The notes under the pieces: generated by a model
The model's input: only the letters and a program-made list of their open reading frames with translations
What the model was told of the DNA's origin: nothing
Database searches by the model: none
Translations under genes and position numbers: made by a program
Part shown: positions 51,815 to 61,326 of the stretch, piece after piece
How positions within the stretch are numbered: position 1 is the stretch's first letter
Layout: every line of letters begins with the position of its first letter
Source: Coprococcus eutactus
GTDB lineage: Bacteria > Bacillota > Clostridia > Lachnospirales > Lachnospiraceae
DNA length: 64,000 bases
NCBI RefSeq assembly: GCF_025149915.1
Contig: NZ_CP102278.1
Coordinates: 2,084,501 to 2,148,500, forward strand
Reading direction: 5' to 3'

Positions 51815-54232
51815 TTATTTCATAACTATATTCACAATACGTCCAGGAACATAAATCTCTTTGATAACGTTACCTGTAAGCTTGTCGGCAATTACTTCCT
51901 TAGCCTTTGCGATAACCTCATCCTTAGGATCTTCCTTGCCGATTGCAAGTGTTGCCTTTGTCTTACCGTTGATCTGTACTGCAATCTCAACTGTTGACTC
52001 AACTGTCTTTGTCTCATCGAACTCTGGCCATGTCTGCTGATATACATATCCGCCGTAGTTCTTTACTGACCACAGCTCCTCTGTGATATGAGGTGCAACA
52101 GGGTTTAACAGAATGAGCAGTGTCTTGAACTCATCTGCTGTTACGCTTCCCTTCTTGTAGAAGTCGTTGAGAAGTGCCATCATGGCTGCGATAGCTGTGT
52201 TGTACTTCAGGTTCTCGAAGTCATTTGAAACCTTCTTGATGACCTGATGCATCTTGGTCTCCATATCCTTGGAGTAGCCCTTCTCATCTGTAACGCTGTC
52301 CTGAAGCTTCCATACTCTGTCGAGGAATCTTCTACAGCCCTTGACACCGTCCTCTGACCATGAAGCTGCAAGGTCAAATGCTCCGATGAACATCTCGTAG
52401 GTACGAAGTGTATCTGCACCGTATACATCTACGATGTCGTCAGGATTTACAACGTTGCCTCTTGACTTACTCATCTTCTCGCCGTTCTCACCGAGGATCA
52501 TACCATGTGATGTTCTCTTCTGGTATGGCTCTGGTGTAGGAACTACGCCCTGATCGTACAGGAACTTGTGCCAGAATCTTGAATACAGAAGGTGAAGTGT
52601 TGTATGCTCCATTCCTCCATTGTACCAGTCAACAGGAAGCCAGTACTTGAGTGCCTCCTTGCTTGCAAGAGCCTCTGTGTTGTGAGGATCTGTATATCTG
52701 AGGAAATACCATGATGATCCAGCCCACTGTGGCATGGTATCCGTCTCTCTCTTTGCAGGGCCACCACAGCATGGACATGTGGTGTTTACCCAGTCTGTCA
52801 TAGCTGCAAGTGGTGACTCGCCATTGTCTGTCGGCATGTAGCTGTCTACCTCTGGAAGAAGCAGCGGAAGCTGGCTCTCGTCGATAGGTACATAACCACA
52901 CTTATCGCAGTGAACGATAGGAATTGGCTCGCCCCAGTATCTCTGACGTGAGAATACCCAGTCACGGAGCTTGTAGTTGGTCTTTGCCTGACCGATACCC
53001 TTCTCCTCAAGGAACTTGATCATCTTCTCCTTTGCATCCTTTACCTCAAGTCCATTGAGGAAATCTGAGTTGATAAGCACTCCTGTTGCCACGTCTGTAA
53101 ATGCAGCCTCATTTATATCCACTTCCTCGCCATCCTTTGCAACAACCTGGATGAGTGGAAGTCCGAACTTCTTTGCAAATTCCCAGTCTCTGTCATCATG
53201 TGCTGGAACCGCCATGATAGCACCTGTTCCGTAGCTCATAAGTACATAGTCTGAAACATAGATTGGGATCTCCTTGCCATTTACAGGGTTGATGGCTGTG
53301 AGCCCATCTATGCATACACCAGTCTTATCCTTTGCAAGCTCTGAACGCTCGAAGTCGCTCTTCTTTGCTGCCTGCTCACGATATGCCTCGATGTCTGACC
53401 AGTTGCCGATCTCATCCTTGTACTTGTCAAGGATTGGATGCTCTGGTGAAACTACCATGTATGTTACTCCGAACAGTGTGTCGCATCTTGTTGTATATAT
53501 GCGGAGCTTGTCCTCTTTGCCCTTTACTGAGAAATCTACCTCAGCTCCTGTTGATCGTCCGATCCAGTTCTTCTGTGAAACCTTTACACGCTCGATGTAA
53601 TCCACGCCGTCAAGTCCCTCGATGAGCTTGTCTGCGTAATCTGTGATCTTGAGCATCCACTCAGACTTAACCTTGCGGACAACCTCGCTGCCGCAACGCT
53701 CACATACGCCGTTGACAACTTCCTCATTTGCAAGACCAACCTTACATGATGTACACCAGTTGATAGGCATCTCCTTCTTGTATGCGAGACCAGCCTTGAA
53801 AAGCTTAAGGAATATCCACTGTGTCCACTTGTAGTATTCAGGGTCTGTTGTGTTGATCTCTCTGTCCCAGTCGAATGAGTATCCAAGTGAGTGGAGCTGT
53901 TTCTTGAATCTTGCAACATTGGTCTTGGTTACTTCCTTTGGATGGATCTTGTTCTTGATCGCATAGTTCTCTGTAGGGAGACCAAATGCATCCCAGCCCA
54001 TTGGATACAGAACGTTGTAGCCCTGCATTCTTCTCTTTCTTGCCACTATATCCAGCGCTGTGTATGGTCTTGGGTGACCTACGTGAAGTCCCTGTCCTGA
54101 TGGGTATGGGAATTCAACTAACGCATAGTACTTTGGTTTTGAATAATCATCTGTAGCAGCAAATGCCTTGTTGTCATCCCAGACCTTCTGCCACTTTCCT
54201 TCAACGACTTTGTGGTTGTATGTCTCAGCCAT
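51815..54232 (-). CDS. leuS: leucyl-tRNA synthetase
   Basis: LeuRS charges tRNA-Leu and edits mischarged amino acids. The 805 residues are full length. The class I HIGH motif is [11 protein letters not shown] near residue 40, and the KMSKS loop is [12 protein letters not shown]. The CP1 editing domain (about 220-400) includes the threonine-rich [17 protein letters not shown] and [15 protein letters not shown] with the editing Asp. Zinc-type CxxC pairs are seen at [17 protein letters not shown] and HCDKCG/TCPCCGG. AAGGAGG fits the ATG at 54232; the ORF extends to 54280. No T-box was found in the leader. Confidence 0.97.
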   Translation of the reverse strand: MAETYNHKVVEGKWQKVWDDNKAFAATDDYSKPKYYALVEFPYPSGQGLHVGHPRPYTALDIVARKRRMQGYNVLYPMGWDAFGLPTENYAIKNKIHPKEVTKTNVARFKKQLHSLGYSFDWDREINTTDPEYYKWTQWIFLKLFKAGLAYKKEMPINWCTSCKVGLANEEVVNGVCERCGSEVVRKVKSEWMLKITDYADKLIEGLDGVDYIERVKVSQKNWIGRSTGAEVDFSVKGKEDKLRIYTTRCDTLFGVTYMVVSPEHPILDKYKDEIGNWSDIEAYREQAAKKSDFERSELAKDKTGVCIDGLTAINPVNGKEIPIYVSDYVLMSYGTGAIMAVPAHDDRDWEFAKKFGLPLIQVVAKDGEEVDINEAAFTDVATGVLINSDFLNGLEVKDAKEKMIKFLEEKGIGQAKTNYKLRDWVFSRQRYWGEPIPIVHCDKCGYVPIDESQLPLLLPEVDSYMPTDNGESPLAAMTDWVNTTCPCCGGPAKRETDTMPQWAGSSWYFLRYTDPHNTEALASKEALKYWLPVDWYNGGMEHTTLHLLYSRFWHKFLYDQGVVPTPEPYQKRTSHGMILGENGEKMSKSRGNVVNPDDIVDVYGADTLRTYEMFIGAFDLAASWSEDGVKGCRRFLDRVWKLQDSVTDEKGYSKDMETKMHQVIKKVSNDFENLKYNTAIAAMMALLNDFYKKGSVTADEFKTLLILLNPVAPHITEELWSVKNYGGYVYQQTWPEFDETKTVESTVEIAVQINGKTKATLAIGKEDPKDEVIAKAKEVIADKLTGNVIKEIYVPGRIVNIVMK

Positions 54233-54371
54233 TTTTGAAAATGCCTCCTTGAAATTATTCTTTGATATCTTTAATATCAATCAATTTTTGATAATTCTGA
54301 TGCTTTATGCTTTGATCATTATCTGTTCAGGCTGCAGCGTATTTTCAGCCTTATTCTCTCTAATCTTAACT

Positions 54372-54399
54372 ATATTAGCATATTAGCTGTGTTTTTCAA
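54372..54399 (-). promoter_or_regulatory. promoter of leuS
   Basis: TTGAAA (54399-54394), a 16-base spacer and TAATAT (54377-54372) lie on the minus strand. The leader of about 130 bases lacks the T-box consensus. Confidence 0.65.
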
Positions 54400-54495
54400 A
54401 CTATTTTTTAGTATATACCCTGCATATTCTTTGTTCACCATGATATGCCGGTTTTTGCTTTTCTCTCACTTTCTGCATATCACAAACTGCCGCTC

Positions 54496-54996
54496 TTATC
54501 CAAATACTTTCTTGATGCTGTCATAGTGAAGGAATATCCCCTGTTCTGCATATTCCTTTATCTCATCCAGAGTTGCCAGCTTGAAACCATCGGTCTCCGC
54601 CTCCTGAGGTCTGACATCCTTTTCTTCAAAGTCACCTGTGAATTTGTACACATCCACAAAGTAGTTGTCCTTCTCATCCGGGTTATCTCTTCTATATGTA
54701 AACTGCAGACCTCCATCGAAATCGCTTATGTCTATACCAGTCTCCTCAATCACCTCTCGTCTGACAGCCTCTATGGATGATTCTCCCGCCTGCACTCCGC
54801 CGCCGGATACCTCCCACCAGCCTGCTGCCCACGCCTTTGTCATGACACGCTTGGTTATCAGATATTTTCCCTCTCTGTTCTGAAGCACACCGAGCACTGT
54901 GAGGTGATAATCCCCCGGCTTCATATTCCAGTCATTTCTCTTCATAGTGCGCCCTGTCGGCTGCTTGTTCACATCGTAAATATCCCAGTATTCCAT
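54496..54996 (-). CDS. Nudix hydrolase
   Basis: This 166-residue Nudix enzyme carries a complete Nudix box, GGGVQAGESSIEAVRREVIEE followed by TGI. The opening MEYWDIYDVNKQPTGRTM is like the IPP-isomerase/YfcD-type Nudix proteins that act on nucleoside diphosphate derivatives or isopentenyl diphosphate. The exact substrate is unknown. AGAGG precedes the ATG at 54996; the ORF extends far upstream to 55164 across a plus-strand promoter without a site. It is divergent from the secreted transglutaminase-like gene. Confidence 0.9.
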   Translation of the reverse strand: MEYWDIYDVNKQPTGRTMKRNDWNMKPGDYHLTVLGVLQNREGKYLITKRVMTKAWAAGWWEVSGGGVQAGESSIEAVRREVIEETGIDISDFDGGLQFTYRRDNPDEKDNYFVDVYKFTGDFEEKDVRPQEAETDGFKLATLDEIKEYAEQGIFLHYDSIKKVFG

Positions 54997-55026
54997 CTCT
55001 ACTTGTCCTCTTTCTTCCTTCTTTAA

Positions 55027-55055
55027 TTGCTCATATTTTTTCCTTATGCTACAAT
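55027..55055 (+). promoter_or_regulatory. promoter of the secreted LRR/transglutaminase gene
   Basis: TTGCTC (55027-55032), a 17-base spacer and TACAAT (55050-55055), with an extended-10 TGC. Confidence 0.7.
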
Positions 55056-55127
55056 ATATTATATGTGAATTATTGAAATTCACAAGTAGCTGACAAGTTT
55101 TTTTACGAAATATGGGGGTATACATAT

Positions 55128-57146
55128 ATGAAAAAAGGATTATCTTTTCTTGCCGTTGCTGCATTTGCAGCTGCCATTACACTGACCGGATCTATCCCTG
55201 CATTTGCACGGGACTCATACGATGCACCTTCTGGTTATCACATCGGCACTTCTGAATCATCCAGTTCCGATGAACAAGACTCTTCTCTGAGTGAGATTGA
55301 AAAGGATTTTTCTGCAGATCTTGCAGATATCGCATCTACTCAGACTTATATAAGTTTATATGCTCTTGACTCGTCATACGCAGATATGCTGACTATCCCT
55401 GAGTCCTATAACCAGAACTACCAGTTAGGCAAATATGGTCTCACCGGTGCTTTGACATACGAAGTCATAAGTGGTGAATCTGTAAAGGTATCTGACTCTG
55501 GTCTGGTTGAGCCCAATTGCGAAATATGGTACTGGCTGAATGGTTTTGGTTCATCATCTCCTATGGAAGGAGCTACCAAAACATATGAATATATAACGGG
55601 CAAATCTGTTGTAAGAATCTCAAATGGTAAGAAGTCAACAGATATAACCTTCAATGTTGTGAATTATGCTTACCACTATGCAGATGAAATCCAGAAAACT
55701 TTCATTGCAAATAGCATCTCAGATTCCATGACAGAATACCAAAAACTTGAAGCTATAACCAATTATGTAGCAGATACATACAACTACAGCCCAGATTATT
55801 CCTCAGGAATATCCATGATAATATCTGGCGGCGGTGACTGCTGGGCAAGCTGTGACCTTATCATGAGTCTCTGCGATCTGGTTGGGATCAAAAATCATGT
55901 ACGCATAGCTAACAGAGATCCAGGTGCCGGAAGCGGACACCGGAATGTAGTTGCCCTGTGTGATGGTAAACTATACATAGCGGATGCAGGATATGTTGGC
56001 GATGCTCCAAGGGGGCGTGACCTGTATGAGACGACTGCATTTTCTAACGACAACGGCGTACTCTACCAGTATGATGGCTTTGACGATGATATAGTCATTC
56101 CAGATGGTATCACCGCAATTGGTGAGGAAAGCAATAACGTATTTTATTACTCAGCAAACTATGATTCCATCACTGCAATATCCATCCCTTCAAGCGTATC
56201 GTATATATCAAATGTTGCATTTGCCGGAACAAAAAAGCTCAAGAATCTATATGTGGACAGTGCCAATAAATTCTATAAAAGTATAGATGGCGTTTTATAT
56301 ACCAAAGATGGCAAGACCATATACACGGTTCCGAATGGCAAGAGCAAAGTCAGCATACCTCGTGGGGTTGCCACCATTGGAGATTACTGCTTCTATTACA
56401 GTTCATCAATTTCATCAGTATCTATTCCGGATACAGTGACCTCTATTGGTGTAGGCGCATTTGGCGATTGTCTTTCACTTTCGTCAATAAAAATTCCAAA
56501 GTCAGTCAAAACCATAGGTGACTTCGCCTTCTATAATGACTCCTGCAGAGTCATTATTCTTTCAAAGGACGTGGTGTTTGGCAAAAATGTGGCACCTTAT
56601 TGCACTCTTGTTGGCTATTCAGGAAGCAGTACAGAAAAATACGCAAAAGAAAACAATATTGGTTTTATTGCCCTTGAATCAGACGGACGCTACATAGGCA
56701 CAGTCAACGGGAAAACATGCATCAGGGATGCATACGGTAAGATCGTGAACTTCACCGGACTCAGAAATGTAAAAGGTGTTTTAACTTATTTCAAAAACGG
56801 CATTAAATGCAATGACAAAACCCTTGTAAAATACAAAAACAAATACTACTTTGTAAAGAATGGCACTATATGCAGAGCCAGATCTCTTGTAAAATACAAA
56901 AACAGATATTACTATGTAAAAAATGGTACCATATTCAAGAAAACCCTTATAACCGAACTAAACAAAAAGAAATATTATATCAAGAATGGTATCTGGTGTA
57001 GCAAGACCACTGCTCTCGTCAAATATAACAAAAAAATATATTATATAAGAAAGGGTGCAGTCTATACCAAATTTACAGGACTGAAGAAATACAAAGGACA
57101 TGTATATTCTATTCGAAAGGGCATCGTTGTAAAGAAGGTCAGATGA
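55128..57146 (+). CDS. secreted transglutaminase-like / BspA-type LRR surface protein
   Basis: The 672-residue protein has a signal peptide cleaved after IPAFA. A transglutaminase/cysteine-protease-like domain follows (about 190-310) with a plausible triad: Cys in GGGDCWASC, His in GSGHRNVVAL and Asp in LYIADAGYV. Two or three BspA-type LRR_5 repeats (about 325-500) show the AFxxCxSLxSIKIPxSVxxIG pattern. The last 150 residues are repeated, very Lys/Tyr-rich units (KYKNKYYFVKNGTI, KYKNRYYYVKNGTI, KKYYIKNGIW), resembling cell-wall-binding or glucan-binding modules. It is probably surface-attached. It has its own promoter and may be followed by the methyltransferase on one transcript. Confidence 0.85.
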   Translation: MKKGLSFLAVAAFAAAITLTGSIPAFARDSYDAPSGYHIGTSESSSSDEQDSSLSEIEKDFSADLADIASTQTYISLYALDSSYADMLTIPESYNQNYQLGKYGLTGALTYEVISGESVKVSDSGLVEPNCEIWYWLNGFGSSSPMEGATKTYEYITGKSVVRISNGKKSTDITFNVVNYAYHYADEIQKTFIANSISDSMTEYQKLEAITNYVADTYNYSPDYSSGISMIISGGGDCWASCDLIMSLCDLVGIKNHVRIANRDPGAGSGHRNVVALCDGKLYIADAGYVGDAPRGRDLYETTAFSNDNGVLYQYDGFDDDIVIPDGITAIGEESNNVFYYSANYDSITAISIPSSVSYISNVAFAGTKKLKNLYVDSANKFYKSIDGVLYTKDGKTIYTVPNGKSKVSIPRGVATIGDYCFYYSSSISSVSIPDTVTSIGVGAFGDCLSLSSIKIPKSVKTIGDFAFYNDSCRVIILSKDVVFGKNVAPYCTLVGYSGSSTEKYAKENNIGFIALESDGRYIGTVNGKTCIRDAYGKIVNFTGLRNVKGVLTYFKNGIKCNDKTLVKYKNKYYFVKNGTICRARSLVKYKNRYYYVKNGTIFKKTLITELNKKKYYIKNGIWCSKTTALVKYNKKIYYIRKGAVYTKFTGLKKYKGHVYSIRKGIVVKKVR

Positions 57147-57173
57147 TATGTTTTATAATTACCGGAGGCTGAT

Positions 57174-57959
57174 ATGAACACTTATGAAATATTCGCCAGC
57201 GTCTATGATGAATTGATGGACAACATTCCATACGATGACTGGTGCACATATATAATAGAAGTTTTAAAAAAATACGGAGTAAACAACGGTCTGGTCTGTG
57301 AACTTGGCTGCGGCACCGGTGAAGTCACGGAAAGGCTGGCGGACGCAGGATATGACATGATCGGCATTGACAATTCATACGAGATGCTTGAAGTGGCAAA
57401 TGAAAAAAAGCTCGATACCGGTCACGAATCCATTTTATATCTCATGCAGGACATGAGGGAGTTTGAGCTGTTTGGCACGGTGAATGCGATAGTATGTGTG
57501 TGCGACAGTATCAACTATCTCACCGAGCTTTCTGATATCACACATGTTTTCAGGCTGGCGAACAACTATCTTGAGTCAAGGGGTATATTTGTCTGCGACT
57601 TCAAGACACGACATTACTTTAGGGACGTAGTAGCTGACAGCACCATAGCCGAGGACAGGGATGATGTGAGTTTCATATGGGATAACTACTATGATGCAGA
57701 AACCGACATCAATGAGCTTGCACTCAGTCTGTTTCTCCCTGAAGAACCTGATGACGAGTGTCCACTATACCGGAAATATCAGGAATTCCATTACCAGCGC
57801 GGTCTCACTCTTGAGGACATGAGAAAATGCGTAGCCGATTCGGGTATGGAACTTGTCGCCATGTATGATGCATTTACATTTGAGCCCGCCACAGATTCAA
57901 GCGAGCGTGTATATGTGGTTGCAAGGGAGACGCATCAGGATAACAAACACTATGAATAG
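57174..57959 (+). CDS. class I SAM-dependent methyltransferase
   Basis: This 261-residue Rossmann-fold methyltransferase has the SAM-binding motif I GLVCELGCGTGEVTERLADA, followed by MIGIDNSYEMLEVAN and the post-motif VCVCDSINYLTELSD. The start YEIFASVYDELMDNIPYDDW is typical of the YdaC/UbiE-like group common in Firmicutes. The substrate cannot be assigned. GGAGG precedes the ATG, 27 bases after the previous stop. Confidence 0.9.
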   Translation: MNTYEIFASVYDELMDNIPYDDWCTYIIEVLKKYGVNNGLVCELGCGTGEVTERLADAGYDMIGIDNSYEMLEVANEKKLDTGHESILYLMQDMREFELFGTVNAIVCVCDSINYLTELSDITHVFRLANNYLESRGIFVCDFKTRHYFRDVVADSTIAEDRDDVSFIWDNYYDAETDINELALSLFLPEEPDDECPLYRKYQEFHYQRGLTLEDMRKCVADSGMELVAMYDAFTFEPATDSSERVYVVARETHQDNKHYE

Positions 57960-57961
57960 AC

Positions 57962-57990
57962 TTGTCTTACCGTCATTAGTAATATAAAAT
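57962..57990 (+). promoter_or_regulatory. promoter of hslO
   Basis: TTGTCT (57962-57967), a 17-base spacer and TAAAAT (57985-57990). A second TATAAT-like box lies near 58020. Confidence 0.55.
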
Positions 57991-58102
57991 AGTGAAGATT
58001 GTCCTATATACATCATTATTATAATGAGATTACCACCGAGGTGACAGGACAGATCTCAAAATATAATAACACTAATAAACATAGAACAGAGAGGTATATA
58101 AC

Positions 58103-58987
58103 ATGAGTGATCATATAATAAGAGGTATGGCAGCGAACAATCAGGTAAGATTCTTCGCCGGTACAACAAGAGATATCGTGGAGACCGCAAGGTCTATCCA
58201 CAACACAAGCCCTGTGGCAACGGCTGCACTGGGAAGACTGCTCACAGCAGGAGCACTTATGGGCGCACAGTGCAAGAATGAATCCGATGTACTTACACTT
58301 CAGATCCAGTGCAATGGTCCGATAGGCGGACTGACCGTAACTGCAGATGCACACTCCAGAGTCAAAGGCTATGTCAACAATCCCAATGTGATACTTCACG
58401 CAAATGACAAGGGCAAGCTGGATGTTGCAAAAGCCCTCGATCTGGGTGTTTTGTCAGTCATCAAGGATATAGGCCTCAAGGAGCCTTATGTCGGTCAGAC
58501 GCAGCTCGTATCCGGTGAGATCGCCGAGGATCTGACATATTACTTTGCAACATCAGAGCAGATCCCTACTTCTGTCGCCCTTGGCGTACTTATGGAGAAA
58601 GATAACACAGTAAAACAGGCTGGCGGATTCATCATCCAGCTCATGCCATTTGCATCGGATGAACTCATCGACGTTCTCGAAAAGAGACTGAACGAGTTCT
58701 CATCCATCACAAGTTTACTTGATGAAGGCAAGACTCCTCTCGACATCATCAAGGATGTATTTGAGGGATATGATGTGGTCGTGACGGATGAACTCCCTAC
58801 AGAGTGGCACTGCAACTGCAGCAAGGAGAGATACTACAATGCGGTACTCAGCCTCGGGAAGAAAGAGATCGCAAGTCTCCTTGAGGAGGGCGAACCTATA
58901 GAGGTCAACTGCCAGTTCTGCAACTCACATTACAAGTTCTCACCAGACGAACTTAAGGAGATGCTTCTTAAGGCGGCTGCCAGATAA
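58103..58987 (+). CDS. hslO: Hsp33 redox-regulated chaperone
   Basis: Hsp33 is a holdase chaperone that is switched on by oxidation and unfolding of its zinc centre. The 294 residues include the N-terminal substrate-binding domain (TAALGRLLTAGALMGAQCKN, GPIGGLTVTADAHSRVKGYV). The C-terminal redox switch has its four Cys intact, CNCSKE and CQFCNS. GAGAGGTATATAAC precedes the ATG. It stands alone between its promoter and a strong terminator. Confidence 0.97.
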   Translation: MSDHIIRGMAANNQVRFFAGTTRDIVETARSIHNTSPVATAALGRLLTAGALMGAQCKNESDVLTLQIQCNGPIGGLTVTADAHSRVKGYVNNPNVILHANDKGKLDVAKALDLGVLSVIKDIGLKEPYVGQTQLVSGEIAEDLTYYFATSEQIPTSVALGVLMEKDNTVKQAGGFIIQLMPFASDELIDVLEKRLNEFSSITSLLDEGKTPLDIIKDVFEGYDVVVTDELPTEWHCNCSKERYYNAVLSLGKKEIASLLEEGEPIEVNCQFCNSHYKFSPDELKEMLLKAAAR

Positions 58988-59005
58988 ACAAGCATCCCGC
59001 CATAA

Positions 59006-59047
59006 AACCCCGGATGGCTTCGCACCACATGCAAAACCATCCGGGGT
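59006..59047 (+). terminator. terminator of hslO
   Basis: AACCCCGGATGG pairs with CCATCCGGGGTT around an 18-base loop, with U-rich bases after it. It may also serve the converging ABC operon. Confidence 0.92.
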
Positions 59048-59087
59048 TATTTAATATCAGGTTATCACCAAAACCTTATACTATTTC

Positions 59088-59711
59088 CTAAGCCAGTTTT
59101 CCGGCATCAAGATGATAACATCTATCACACAGAAGATCGATATCATCCGAGTTATGGGATGACAGTAAAATAGTCGTTTCCTTTTCTTTCTCTTTGATAA
59201 GGATCTGCCTTATATCTTTTACCATTTCCTTATCAAGGCCATTAAATGGTTCATCCAAAATGAGTAATTGCGGCTGCTCCATGAGCGCCTGGGCAAGTCC
59301 CAGTCTCTGACGCATTCCAAGGGAATACTTTCTGACTGAGCGTCTGAGTTTCGGATCAAGACCGACCAGTTCCATATATGAACATATATCCTCTTCCGTT
59401 ATTTTCCCGCGCAGGTCAGCCAATATTTTTAAATTCTTAAAACCACTGTAGTAGGGGATAAATCCGGGATTCTCTATAATTATTCCTACATTCTCAGGGA
59501 AATCAATATCTTTTCCTATCTCCTTCCCCCCCACTTCTATCGTTCCGCTGTAGTCATTGTAAAATCCGCAGATACACTTCATAAGCATAGTCTTTCCTGA
59601 ACCGTTTCCTCCTACAAGTCCTACTATCTCGCCCTTATCAACCTTTATGGATACATTATCCAATATTGTATATTCCTTCGTCTTTAACGTTACGTTATTT
59701 ACTTCTATCAT
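59088..59711 (-). CDS. ABC transporter ATP-binding protein
   Basis: This 207-residue ATPase has VGLVGGNGSGKTMLMKCICG (Walker A), KYSLGMRQRLGLAQAL (signature) and QLLILDEPFNGLDKEM (Walker B), then SSHNSDDIDLLCDRCYHL (His switch). The SLGMRQR signature is typical of ABC-2 drug and lantibiotic-immunity ATPases of the BcrA/NisF type. Its start codon directly follows the stop of the permease gene, so the two are coupled. It is the last gene of the putative peptide-linked operon. Confidence 0.93.
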   Translation of the reverse strand: MIEVNNVTLKTKEYTILDNVSIKVDKGEIVGLVGGNGSGKTMLMKCICGFYNDYSGTIEVGGKEIGKDIDFPENVGIIIENPGFIPYYSGFKNLKILADLRGKITEEDICSYMELVGLDPKLRRSVRKYSLGMRQRLGLAQALMEQPQLLILDEPFNGLDKEMVKDIRQILIKEKEKETTILLSSHNSDDIDLLCDRCYHLDAGKLA

Positions 59712-60569
59712 CTATTCCTGTTCCCCCCTTAATCTGTCAACATTTAACTTCTTTGAAAAATGCATAACAAGTAAATATCCCACCACAAGTAACACCCCCA
59801 ATATCAATATGGATATCCAAGGCGACATGACATATTTCCTATAATAGTTCTGGAAATGTATCCATAATATGGAATGACTTACAGGGAAAACCCACATCCA
59901 CTTTGACTTCACTGCACAAAATACTATTCCTACTGCTATGGATATCATCACCACCCAGAATGTCAAAGTCTTTTTTCCATATATAGATGCTAATAACATG
60001 GCTAAACTACAGGATAACAGGAACATAAACAGCAACAGATAGCTAATTGCAAATGCCTCATACGGCGACATCTGGTTGTACAAATTCATAGGTATCAGAT
60101 CGTACATTGCACTGCTCTTATCACTTTCTGTAACCACAAGACTCCACCCATTTATCAGGAATGAAAATGAAACGGTCTGTACCAGTGTTGATATTATGAC
60201 AAATAACAGATATGTGAGAAGACTTACTATCTGAAAAACAATCTGTCCCATGATCCAGTTAATTCGGCCTGTCCTTGTAAGATAAAAATATGTATTCCCA
60301 CTTACTCTGGGGAAATCTGCCATTATAACCAGATAAACCAGAGGCATAAGCAGAAGCAATACTCCTGAATTTGCTACTGCTATAACCGGCTCCATCGCGT
60401 TTATCGGCTGCCCCATCCCCATTGATAGATTCCGCATTGGGAGAAGTACGATTTCTCTAACCATCACAACCAGTACCACACACATCAGCATCCTGGGATT
60501 TGTAATCCACTCTATATATTCTCTTCTGAAAACACACGTGATCTGTCTTGGAGAGATCTTTCTGTTCAT
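59712..60569 (-). CDS. ABC-2 type permease
   Basis: The 285-residue protein has about six membrane segments with short loops (SGVLLLLMPLVYLVIMADFP, LLSCSLAMLLASIYGKKT, WISILILGVLLVVGYLLVMH). It is probably the membrane half of the adjacent ATPase, of the ABC-2 export class. The start overlaps the previous stop by four bases (ATGA). Such pairs often export or protect against peptides. Confidence 0.8.
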   Translation of the reverse strand: MNRKISPRQITCVFRREYIEWITNPRMLMCVVLVVMVREIVLLPMRNLSMGMGQPINAMEPVIAVANSGVLLLLMPLVYLVIMADFPRVSGNTYFYLTRTGRINWIMGQIVFQIVSLLTYLLFVIISTLVQTVSFSFLINGWSLVVTESDKSSAMYDLIPMNLYNQMSPYEAFAISYLLLFMFLLSCSLAMLLASIYGKKTLTFWVVMISIAVGIVFCAVKSKWMWVFPVSHSILWIHFQNYYRKYVMSPWISILILGVLLVVGYLLVMHFSKKLNVDRLRGEQE

Positions 60570-61288
60570 GCACGCACCCCCCTATACTTTTTTATCCACA
60601 GCTTGTATCCCATATAATAGAAAATAACCGCCAATATAATAAACATATATATCTTTAAATTGAACAGAACATGTGCTGCAACATAGTTCAATAAAAACGG
60701 CACACACAATACAATATATATATTCTGGGTAATACTCACTAGCCCACATGATATTATGCTTAACAAGGCTCCCCAGCAGATCATGTTAAGGCTGTATTTT
60801 ACCACCTGCCATAACATTCCAAATATATTTTGGTCTTCCAGTCCTACAACCTGACTCTGTCCAAAATCATAATAAGAGGGAAAGAACACACATACAATCG
60901 ATGCAAATAATAAGAACCCCATAAGCAATGCAGCCACACCACCAATCAGGCTGCTGCAATATTTACTATGAATATATTTTTTTACTCCTATCCTGCTAAA
61001 ATGGAAATAATTATTATTCGTTCTAAGTTCATCACATATGATCGGAAGGGATGCCACAGAAGTGATGAGTGGAAGTGCAAGATACAGATTACCATAAAGC
61101 ACAACCGAAAAAGCATCTGCCCAGGTGGTGATCCTCCTGATATCATCATATCCATACACGATAACCTCTATTATAGAGACCGTCTTTTCCCCACTCACTC
61201 CAATTCCACTGCAAAGACACATAGACAAAATAACAAACACATTTATCAGCACAAAATAACCATTAATGTTGTTAATCAATCTCCGCAT
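60566..61288 (-). CDS. second ABC-2-like permease
   Basis: The 240-residue protein has about six membrane segments (YFVLINVFVILSMCLCSGIG, LIGGVAALLMGFLLFASIVC, IYMFIILAVIFYYMGYKLWI). With the following permease it could form a heterodimeric channel for the ATPase, as in the two-permease bacteriocin immunity transporters. It lies about 40 bases downstream of the lipoprotein gene. Confidence 0.75.
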   Translation of the reverse strand: MRRLINNINGYFVLINVFVILSMCLCSGIGVSGEKTVSIIEVIVYGYDDIRRITTWADAFSVVLYGNLYLALPLITSVASLPIICDELRTNNNYFHFSRIGVKKYIHSKYCSSLIGGVAALLMGFLLFASIVCVFFPSYYDFGQSQVVGLEDQNIFGMLWQVVKYSLNMICWGALLSIISCGLVSITQNIYIVLCVPFLLNYVAAHVLFNLKIYMFIILAVIFYYMGYKLWIKKYRGVRA

Positions 61289-61326
61289 TAATATTTTACC
61301 TCCAGTTAATTTCTGTACATTAACCT

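Noticed and set aside
54240..54400. T-box leader upstream of leuS
   Set aside because: No T-box consensus (TGGNACCGCG) or intrinsic terminator is present in the short leader.
54496..55164. Longer Nudix ORF of 222 residues
   Set aside because: It crosses the promoter and start of the divergent gene. The Nudix fold starts at MEYWDIYD, with a site for ATG 54996.
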